This document shows positions 1-6,686 of a stretch of DNA of 16,680 bases, one piece after another. Source of the DNA: Flavobacteriaceae bacterium (lineage in GTDB: Bacteria; Bacteroidota; Bacteroidia; Flavobacteriales; Flavobacteriaceae); NCBI GenBank assembly GCA_016780435.1, contig JADHLU010000005.1:1-16680 (forward strand), read 5' to 3'. Every line of letters starts with the position of its first letter. The stretch's first letter is position 1. Both the position numbers and the translations under genes were made by a program. The notes beneath the pieces are model-generated. The model searched no databases. It had not been told where the DNA came from and saw only the letters and a list, made by a program, of their open reading frames with translations.

Positions 1-453
1 ATTGGGTGTTTCTCTGTGAATGCGTTTTGCCACTTCGTAATACGATCGAGGATCTTCTGCCGACACGTGTGCTGGGCAGATGTGCACTTCTGCACCCATG
101 GCTCTCAAGGTATCGATTTTGTCTTGCGAAGACTTCGAGCTTACTGCAAGAATACAGTTGTACCCTTTAACCATGCTAGCCATAGCTAAGCTAAAGCCGG
201 TATTACCCGAGGTGGTCTCGACTATAGTGTCGCCTGGTTTCAACAAACCTTTCTGCTCGGCATTTTCTAGGATATGAAGTGCTATACGGTCTTTAGACGA
301 TTGACCCGGATTAAACCACTCAAGCTTGGCGTAAACGGCACCTAATACTGGGTTGACCGATTGATTGAGTTTTAATAACGGGGTGTTTCCTACAAGATCT
401 AGGAACGACTGCGCCGCATCAACTTTCTTTCGTTTTCTAAAGGGTAGAAACAA
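1..453 (-). CDS. Cysteine synthase / cystathionine beta-synthase family PLP enzyme, N-terminal part (cut by window edge)
   Basis: The reverse strand encodes 151 residues of a fold-type II PLP enzyme that continues beyond the left edge. Visible are the N-terminal family motif VGNTPLLKL (residues 21-29), the PLP-lysine motif NPGQSSKDR (Lys54) and the phosphate-binding loop TSGNTG (81-86). The family makes or remodels sulfur amino acids by beta-replacement on serine or O-acetylserine. The stretch after residue 120, including [14 protein letters not shown], resembles the CBS-like branch more than plain CysK, but the substrate cannot be settled from half a protein. There is no ATG between the preceding gene's stop and the conserved domain. 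The only ordinary start is TTG at 453, which I chose tentatively. It gives a basic leader (FRKRKK) before the domain. The frame follows oligopeptidase B by about 30 bases and is in frame with that gene's TAG stop. Family assignment is firm; start and exact activity are uncertain. Confidence 0.85.
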   Translation of the reverse strand, partial: MFLPFRKRKKVDAAQSFLDLVGNTPLLKLNQSVNPVLGAVYAKLEWFNPGQSSKDRIALHILENAEQKGLLKPGDTIVETTSGNTGFSLAMASMVKGYNCILAVSSKSSQDKIDTLRAMGAEVHICPAHVSAEDPRSYYEVAKRIHRETPN

Positions 454-467
454 ACCAAAAATTTTGA

Positions 468-475
468 CAAATATA
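468..475 (-). promoter_or_regulatory. Possible Bacteroidota -7 promoter box for the PLP enzyme
   Basis: The reverse strand reads TATATTTG, an exact match to the Bacteroidota sigma-A -7 consensus TAnnTTTG. It lies just downstream of the oligopeptidase B stop and about 15 bases upstream of the TTG codon proposed as the start of the next gene. I find no TTG -33 element at the expected 17-23 base distance, so it may be chance in AT-rich sequence. If real, the transcript would have a very short leader. Confidence 0.3.
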
Positions 476-483
476 ACTAAAGT

Positions 484-2547
484 CTAAATAGTCTGATTTT
501 CAGATAGTTCAATTAAAAAGGCATATTCTTTAGCCACTTCTCTCAGTTGTTCAAATCGGCCCGAGGCTCCCCCATGACCAACCGACAAGTCTATATCGAG
601 CAAGATTTTGGTGTCGGCCGTGTTGTCTTCTCTAAGCTTAAGCGCCCATTTCGCTGGTTCCCAATACTGCACTTGCGAATCGTGGTAGCCGGTGCTAATG
701 TAGATATGGGGGTACGCTTTTTCTTCAACATTGTCGTAAGGAGAATAGGCCAGCATGTTGAAATAATCTGATTCCCTGTTTGGGTTTCCCCACTCATCGT
801 ATTCTCCAGTAGTTAGAGGGATACTGTCATCGAGCATGGTAGTGACTACATCAACAAACGGAACAGCTGCAATTATACCCTGATAGAGCTCTGGAGCTTT
901 GTTCACAATAACTCCCATGAGCATTCCTCCAGCGGATCCGCCCATCGCAAATAGCTTTTTGGGGTGAGCTATTTTAGAGGCTATAAGATGCCTTGAAACG
1001 CTGATAAAGTCATTGAAGGTGTTCATTTTGCATTCCATCTTTCCGTTGTCGTACCAAGACCTTCCTAAATACTGAGAACCGCGAATATGAGCTATGGCAA
1101 AAACAAACCCCCTATCAAGCAGCGATAATCGAGAAACGGAAAAGGTTGGGTCTACTGTATGGCCATATGAGCCATAGGCATACAGCAGTGTTGGTGCATG
1201 CTCAGCGGTATTCTTGTGCCTCACCAGGCTAACCGGAATGCGCACGCCGTCATCAGCGTTAACCCACAGTCGGGTAGATACATATTGGGTCTGATCGTAA
1301 CCGCCAATCACCTCTTGTTGCTTTAGTAGACGAACGGCTTTGTCTGTAACATTTATCTCGTAAATACTCGGCGGAACGGTCATTGCATTGACATAGTAGC
1401 GAATGACCTCGGTATCAAAATCGGGATTGTCGTAAAGATCACAGACGTAGGTTTCACCTGCTATCGGAATGTAAAACGAAAACGAATCATCCCAGCTATT
1501 GACTAATAAGCGGGTAAGTCCCATTTCTCGCTCGGCTAATACATAGAAGGTACTAAAGCAGTCGAAATCTTCAAGCAACACCTCAGGGCGATGTGCGATA
1601 AATGGCTCCCAAAATGACGCATCGGTCTGAGAAACCAAAGTGCGCATAAGCTTAAAATTGGTGGCTTCATCTTTGTTAGTTAGCACGTAGAAATGAGCGC
1701 CAAAATGATCTATGTTGTATTCGAGTCCGCGCTGACGGGCACTAAACACTTGAAAGTCACCAAAGGGATCATCAGACTTTAAAATGCGGTACTCCGTCGT
1801 CAAGGTAGAGGCTGAAACAATAATGATATACGACCTACTCTTACAGAGGTATACGCCTACGTTAAAGGTTTCATCTTCTTCGTGAAACACGCACACATCT
1901 TCTTTTGAGTCTGTGCCCATTTGATGACGAAATACCCCATAAGCCCTAAGCGTTTCAGGATCTTTTTTGACGTAAAAAAAGGTAGCGTTGTCTGCTGACC
2001 AACAAGGTGAACCCGTTGTGTTCTCTATGCAATCAGTTAAGATTTGACCTTCTTTAAGATCCTTGATTTTAACGGTGTACTGCCTTCTCGAAACCGTGTC
2101 TTCAGCGAAAAGTGCATAACGGTTGTCAAAGCTAATGCGCACTCCTCTTAAGTCGTAGTATTCATAGCCCTCAGCCATCGCATTCACATCAAATAACAGC
2201 TCTGGATTGTCGCGCTGTTCTGTAGACAGGTAGCGAACGTGAATGGGGTATTCAAGCCCTTCTTTAAAGCGCGTTTCGTACCAGTAACCGTGCTTGAAGA
2301 CCGGGAGAGATTGATCTTCTTCTTTTATGCGGCCTCGAATTTCGTTGTAAAGGGTTTCTTTCAGCTCATTTTGCGAAGCTGTGCTAGTCTCATAATACGC
2401 CTTCTCTTTGTGCAAATGATCTAACACCTCGGCAGACTCTCTGTCGGCTAACCAGTAGTAAGGATCAACACGTTGGTGCCCGTGTTTTTCAATAGTAAAC
2501 GGACGTTTGGCCGCCACAGGCGGAATGGAATTCTCTAAATCGCTCAT
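484..2547 (-). CDS. ptrB: Oligopeptidase B (protease II), prolyl oligopeptidase family S9A
   Basis: Serine peptidase that cleaves short peptides after basic residues; with no signal peptide it should act in the cytoplasm. The 687-residue length is usual for the family. The N-terminus carries the S9A motif DPYYWLAD (28-35), residues about 70-420 form the beta-propeller that screens substrates by size, and the C-terminal part is the alpha/beta hydrolase. The catalytic triad is visible: Ser538 in GGSAGG, Asp623 in YHDSQVQYWEPAKW, a signature of oligopeptidase B rather than prolyl oligopeptidase, and His658 in GHGGASGRF. The oxyanion region YAYGSYG is at 456-462 and the acidic EYDEWGNP segment at about 582-589. 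The ATG start lies 16 bases after the stop of the secreted zinc protease, so the two are probably co-transcribed. No clear Shine-Dalgarno precedes it. The assignment to oligopeptidase B is strong; specificity is inferred from the family. Confidence 0.93.
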   Translation of the reverse strand: MSDLENSIPPVAAKRPFTIEKHGHQRVDPYYWLADRESAEVLDHLHKEKAYYETSTASQNELKETLYNEIRGRIKEEDQSLPVFKHGYWYETRFKEGLEYPIHVRYLSTEQRDNPELLFDVNAMAEGYEYYDLRGVRISFDNRYALFAEDTVSRRQYTVKIKDLKEGQILTDCIENTTGSPCWSADNATFFYVKKDPETLRAYGVFRHQMGTDSKEDVCVFHEEDETFNVGVYLCKSRSYIIIVSASTLTTEYRILKSDDPFGDFQVFSARQRGLEYNIDHFGAHFYVLTNKDEATNFKLMRTLVSQTDASFWEPFIAHRPEVLLEDFDCFSTFYVLAEREMGLTRLLVNSWDDSFSFYIPIAGETYVCDLYDNPDFDTEVIRYYVNAMTVPPSIYEINVTDKAVRLLKQQEVIGGYDQTQYVSTRLWVNADDGVRIPVSLVRHKNTAEHAPTLLYAYGSYGHTVDPTFSVSRLSLLDRGFVFAIAHIRGSQYLGRSWYDNGKMECKMNTFNDFISVSRHLIASKIAHPKKLFAMGGSAGGMLMGVIVNKAPELYQGIIAAVPFVDVVTTMLDDSIPLTTGEYDEWGNPNRESDYFNMLAYSPYDNVEEKAYPHIYISTGYHDSQVQYWEPAKWALKLREDNTADTKILLDIDLSVGHGGASGRFEQLREVAKEYAFLIELSENQTI

Positions 2548-2563
2548 ACGTTAATCCGCTTCT

Positions 2564-4978
2564 TTATTCAATGCCGCATGCAAAGATAGAGCCTATGGGA
2601 GAGCCATCTGGAATATCAACCACCTTGAGGTCTGATTTATACCCCTTCGGATTGCCTAAGAATCGATCGATCTCCTTACGCATGAAAATGGCCGTAGGAT
2701 CAGTTTGCTGATCTCCCAAAAAGGTTCGTGTACGCATCATCTCAAAGACCACAGCCTCAGTTACTTGTGGATAAACCATATCGTGAGAGGCTAGCTCCAT
2801 AAGGCGTTTGATAACGGTAAACTGAACAACTTCTTGTATCATTCCTTGAAATCCAGAAAGCGGCTTTTGACGAAGTGTCTTCTCAAATACGATTTTTAAG
2901 AACTCCGGAAATCCAAGTTGTTCAGCATCTAACATAGACTGATAAACGATACGATTGGCGCGTTCTGCATTAAACATGTAGGTCAAGCTCAGGTCGGCAG
3001 CAGTTTCGGCTGCAGCAATCGGATCGAATGCCACCCCTAATTTCGACTTAAATGATTCTCTGCTGCGGTCAAATCCGTAGGTTCGCGGACCGAAAAGGGC
3101 CAATTTATCTTCAGGTATAGCTAGTGTGTAAACAGAAAGCGTCTGCAACACAGCCTCTAAGGCCGCTAACTGCTCGTCTTTTGAGACGAAAGACCAGGGC
3201 TCATAGGTTTCTTTATATGCGTGCTGATAGTGAATTCCGCCGAGCAACTTGCTCACGGCCTCTGTTTGATAACGGTGCATGAAATAAACCGGGGCAAAGA
3301 CGTCCTCTAATTCTGCCATGCTCGATTGGGCCGATATATTATCTATTGAGAACTGGTTGATCGCTTTTTCTCTCAGCGAAAGAAGGCGCTGCAACTCATA
3401 GGTAATATCTCTTCCGTTATCCCATAAATGGGCTGTGGCACTGGCTGACGAGACGGGCCGTGCGTCACTGTCTGTTAGATAGCGATAGCCCAATGCATAA
3501 GCCTGATCGAGTATGTCGTTCAATGCCGCCCGCTCATTTGTATTGTCGCTAAAATCGCTGTAGGCATAAGCTACTGAAACCTTATCCCAAGCCCCTATTC
3601 CGGTCTCATAGGCCTGATCGAAGTTTAGTTGATCACCTTCGGCGTCTAAAATATACATGTGCGGATAGTCCATTACCGAATTTCGGTTTACGGTACTGGC
3701 CGCAAAATTGTGTGCAAATCCCAACGTGTGCCCTACTTCGTGAGCAGAGAGTTGTCTGATGCGGGAAAGCGCCATGTCAAGCAGCTGCTTTTCAGCTTCG
3801 GTTTGCTGCCCAAAGGGTTTCTGGTAAAGCCCTTGAGCAATTAAATAGTCTTGACGGATGCGGAGGCTACCCAAACTGACATGGCCTTTAAGAATTTCAC
3901 CCGTTCTCGGGTCGACTATAGACGAACCGTAACTCCAACCACGCGTTGAGCGATGAACCCATTGAATAACGTTGTACCGCACATCTAACGGATCTGCGTC
4001 TTCAGGGAGTATTTCTACACGAAAGGCGTCTTTATATCCGGCAGCCTCAAAAGCCTGGTTCCACCAACGTGCCCCCTCTAATAGCGCTGTGCGAATAGGC
4101 TCTGGAGTTCCATTATCTAAATAATAAACCAGTGGCTCTACCGCTTCACTAAGCGGTGCGTTCGGATCTTTTTTCTCTAAACGGTGTCTGCGAATAAAGA
4201 GCTTTTGCATGGGCTCAGTAACGGCCGCCGAGTAATCGTAATACGAGAATGAATAACAGCCAGAACGCGCATCAAAAGGTCGCATTTCGAAGGAACCCAA
4301 CTCGGGTAAAGCTATGAATGAGTGGTGTTGATAGACCGTTACTAAAGAAGGTTCTGGAGTAACAGATCGAATCTCATACCCCTTAGGCTTTCCTGAAAAG
4401 GTCAGCATGATATCTATCTCTACGTTTTGTTCGAAAGACTTGGTGCGCTGTTCATTCAGTGCACTCTTGCTTCTATCCAAGCTATACGATCCCTGCCCTC
4501 TAGCGGCCAAGCGATCGGCGACACCGTGGGCATCTTGAAAAAGAAAGGGTGTCAATTCTACTAAATAGCTACCATCAACCTCCTCTATAACATCGAATCC
4601 GTGCAATACAGAAGACGCAAATGCCTGCGTAATGGATTTGATTTCGCTTTGGTTGGTAGACGATCCGCGGTAATCTAAATTAGGTTGAACCAAGAACAGT
4701 TTCGCCCCCATTTTTAAAAAGCGCACCACACGTTGGGGCCCGAGCTGGCCGCGATCTAGTCCGATATCGTTACTGCCGACTCCAGAACTCAACGAGGCCA
4801 CGTGCAAGAAATCTTCATCTAATCGATCGACCTCTAGATAAACCTTATCATTTTTAACATCGAAATAGAGGGTTTGAAAACCTTCTCTCTTTTGCATGTC
4901 TTTGGTAAATGCAAAGTCTTGAGCAAAAGTGTGGCTACTTACCAGCAGCCCTAATGCAAAAATCAGAATTTTGTTCAT
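2564..4978 (-). CDS. Secreted zinc-dependent metalloprotease (met-zincin, DUF4953/DUF5117-type)
   Basis: An 804-residue protein with a clear N-terminal signal peptide, ending near SSHTFAQ (residues 14-20), so it is exported to the periplasm, surface or medium. The met-zincin motif HEVGHTLGFAH occupies 413-423 (zinc ligands His413, His417, His423; catalytic Glu414). It is followed by a Met-turn, SVMDYP, at 434-439. The long N-terminal part (about 30-260) with the RHRLEKKDP segment and the large C-terminal part after the Met-turn match the layout of the DUF5117 / DUF4953 zinc proteases common in Bacteroidota; this placement is from memory of the family. The natural substrate is unknown. It heads the two-gene protease unit with oligopeptidase B and diverges from prfB with 88 bases between the start codons. 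The ATG with MNKILIFALGLL is the only sensible start because it provides the signal peptide. Catalytic class is confident; role is not. Confidence 0.9.
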   Translation of the reverse strand: MNKILIFALGLLVSSHTFAQDFAFTKDMQKREGFQTLYFDVKNDKVYLEVDRLDEDFLHVASLSSGVGSNDIGLDRGQLGPQRVVRFLKMGAKLFLVQPNLDYRGSSTNQSEIKSITQAFASSVLHGFDVIEEVDGSYLVELTPFLFQDAHGVADRLAARGQGSYSLDRSKSALNEQRTKSFEQNVEIDIMLTFSGKPKGYEIRSVTPEPSLVTVYQHHSFIALPELGSFEMRPFDARSGCYSFSYYDYSAAVTEPMQKLFIRRHRLEKKDPNAPLSEAVEPLVYYLDNGTPEPIRTALLEGARWWNQAFEAAGYKDAFRVEILPEDADPLDVRYNVIQWVHRSTRGWSYGSSIVDPRTGEILKGHVSLGSLRIRQDYLIAQGLYQKPFGQQTEAEKQLLDMALSRIRQLSAHEVGHTLGFAHNFAASTVNRNSVMDYPHMYILDAEGDQLNFDQAYETGIGAWDKVSVAYAYSDFSDNTNERAALNDILDQAYALGYRYLTDSDARPVSSASATAHLWDNGRDITYELQRLLSLREKAINQFSIDNISAQSSMAELEDVFAPVYFMHRYQTEAVSKLLGGIHYQHAYKETYEPWSFVSKDEQLAALEAVLQTLSVYTLAIPEDKLALFGPRTYGFDRSRESFKSKLGVAFDPIAAAETAADLSLTYMFNAERANRIVYQSMLDAEQLGFPEFLKIVFEKTLRQKPLSGFQGMIQEVVQFTVIKRLMELASHDMVYPQVTEAVVFEMMRTRTFLGDQQTDPTAIFMRKEIDRFLGNPKGYKSDLKVVDIPDGSPIGSIFACGIE

Positions 4979-5037
4979 AGTTCATTTTTTGAAGCCCTTA
5001 AATTATCGATTTTTTCAGCAGCTCACCTGAGAGTGCC

Positions 5038-5045
5038 TATTTTTG
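5038..5045 (+). promoter_or_regulatory. Possible -7 promoter box for prfB
   Basis: TATTTTTG matches the Bacteroidota consensus TAnnTTTG and ends 21 bases before the prfB ATG at 5067, a sensible leader length. No TTG is present 17-23 bases upstream, only a T-rich stretch ending in C near 5010-5016, so the -33 element is weak or absent. It sits in the 88-base divergent region shared with the zinc protease gene. Confidence 0.4.
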
Positions 5046-5066
5046 CATCAATTAAACACACGATTC

Positions 5067-6162
5067 ATGACAAAGAGTGAACAGTTTAAAGATCTTATTG
5101 ATCGCCTTGGTGCGTTAAGGAGGTATCTTTGACATCGATGCCAAGCGCATTGAATTAGAGCATCAAGAAGAAAAGTCTGCTGCTCCCGGTTTTTGGGATA
5201 ATCCGAAAACCGCTCAAGAACATATAAAGGTCTTAAAGGCGTTGCAATCTTGGGTTAAAGATTACGACCATGCGGTTGAATTGCAAGAAGAGGCAGAGGT
5301 CTTGCTCGAATTCCTAAACCTAAAAGAAATAGCAGCCGAAGAGTTTGACGCCCAGCTAGCCAAACTTCAACTTCAGATCGAGGCCCTTGAATTTAAGAAC
5401 ATGCTCTCTAACGAGGGTGACGAGCTTTCAGCGGTCATTCAAATCACAGCTGGGGCCGGCGGAACGGAGAGTTGTGACTGGGCATCTATGCTCATGCGCA
5501 TGTACCTGATGTGGGCTGAATCAAAATCGTTTACCATTCGCGAACTCAACTACCAAGAGGGCGATGTGGCCGGAATAAAAACGGTCACCTTAGAAGTTCA
5601 AGGCGACTACGCGTTCGGATGGTTGAAAGGCGAAAACGGCGTGCATCGATTGGTACGCATTTCTCCTTTTGACAGCAACGCCAAACGCCATACGTCATTT
5701 GCCTCGGTCTATGTATATCCGCTTGTAGATGAGAGTATTGAGGTAGACATAAATCCGGCCGATATCGAAATCACCACTGCTAGGTCTAGTGGAGCGGGCG
5801 GACAAAATGTAAACAAGGTAGAAACCAAAGTGCAATTGGTTCATAAACCTACAGGTATACAAATTAGCTGTTCTGAGACGCGTTCGCAGCACGACAACCG
5901 CGCCCGTGCCTTACAGATGCTAAAGTCTCAACTCTACGAAATTGAGCTGCGCAAGAAATTTGAGGCCCGAAAAGAGATCGAAGACGCGAAGATGAAAATC
6001 GAATGGGGATCTCAAATACGCAACTACGTGATGCATCCGTATAAACTAATTAAAGACGTTCGCAGTGGCGAAGAAACGGCCAATGTCGAAGATGTGATGA
6101 ACGGAAACATCGATTCGTTTCTGAAAGCATACCTTATGAATACCGGTCAACAATCAGCTTAA
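5067..6162 (+). CDS. prfB: Peptide chain release factor 2, expressed by programmed +1 frameshift
   Basis: RF2 recognises UGA and UAA stop codons in the ribosome and releases the finished peptide. Translation starts at ATG 5067 ([21 protein letters not shown]), meets an in-frame TGA at 5130-5132, and must shift +1 at CTT-TGA-C to continue as [15 protein letters not shown] and onward to the TAA at 6160-6162. That gives about 364 residues, the usual RF2 length. The stop-codon recognition tripeptide SPF is at about residues 199-201, and the peptidyl-transferase motif GGQ lies in [11 protein letters not shown] at about 244-246; SPF rather than PxT marks RF2 and not RF1. A reading without the frameshift would begin near 5242 and lose the N-terminal 58 residues. 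A small secreted protein gene follows after 17 bases. Identification is certain and the frameshift nearly so. Confidence 0.97.
5118..5133 (+). promoter_or_regulatory. RF2 programmed +1 frameshift element
   Basis: AGGAGGTATCTTTGAC contains an internal Shine-Dalgarno-like hexamer (5118-5123), three spacer bases, the slippery CTT (5127-5129), the in-frame TGA (5130-5132) and the C that weakens termination. This is the known autoregulatory arrangement: when RF2 is scarce, termination at UGA is slow, the ribosome shifts +1 and makes more RF2. The Escherichia coli site is the same apart from one base in the purine hexamer. Frame was checked codon by codon from 5067, and the protein is family-like on both sides only if one T is skipped. 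Confidence 0.95.
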
Positions 6163-6179
6163 CACTTAATACGCATCTT

Positions 6180-6686
6180 ATGAGAAATGTTAAAACAATC
6201 AGCAAATCAACATGGATTTCGGCTTTGGCATCATTGTTGTTTATAAGCCTGTGTTCTGAAAGTTACGGGCAATTCGGAATGCCAATGGGCAGAGGCGGTA
6301 TGATGGGAAACCCTTACGGAAATCCCTTAAGGCAAATGAATCAAATGCCTACGCGCACCGAAGAGCAAGAGCCTTTAACCGCCGAAGACATTGTCGAGCT
6401 TTCGATGAACAACATTAAGGAGACCGTTGAACTCAATGCCTTTGAAGATGCCGTATTAAGAGCGATTATGCTTGAGGCTACTCGAAAACGCATTGAACTT
6501 CAAATCTTGAATCTCGAACCTAACGCGGTCAAAACCGCCTTAGAAGAGATTGAAAAACAAGAAGACGATCGTCTCAAGAACGAATTGCCTGAGGTCGTAT
6601 ACACACAGCTTCAGGTTTTAAAAGAAAGAGGGAAATCAAACAGTCCTAAAAAGAAAAAAAAGAAAAAATCTAAAAACGATTCATGA
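6180..6686 (+). CDS. Small secreted protein with lysine-rich tail, possibly Spy/CpxP-like
   Basis: Function not recognised. The 168-residue product starts with a signal peptide (hydrophobic about 12-27, likely cut after SESYG near 30). A Gly/Met-rich low-complexity stretch follows (GMPMGRGGMMGNPYG, about 33-47). Next comes a helical, acidic central part (about 65-150) beginning LTAEDIVELSMNNIKETVEL and ending in ELPEVVYTQLQVLKER, then a tail of seven consecutive lysines and SKNDS. The helix layout and the end of the core recall small periplasmic Spy/CpxP-type proteins, but that is only a resemblance. It starts 17 bases after prfB and its TGA overlaps the ATG of the TonB-dependent receptor (ATGA at 6683-6686), which suggests translational coupling and a possible role at the outer membrane with that receptor. 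The tail is encoded by an A-rich tract with a run of eight A (6654-6661). The gene call is good; function unknown. Confidence 0.8.
   Translation: MRNVKTISKSTWISALASLLFISLCSESYGQFGMPMGRGGMMGNPYGNPLRQMNQMPTRTEEQEPLTAEDIVELSMNNIKETVELNAFEDAVLRAIMLEATRKRIELQILNLEPNAVKTALEEIEKQEDDRLKNELPEVVYTQLQVLKERGKSNSPKKKKKKKSKNDS

Noticed and set aside
80..277. Plus-strand open frame of 65 codons at the left edge
   Set aside because: The reverse strand here encodes the PLP enzyme with its lysine and phosphate-loop motifs.
5130..5132. TGA in prfB read as a disabling mutation (pseudogene)
   Set aside because: The surrounding sequence is the known RF2 frameshift element and the rest of the protein is intact.
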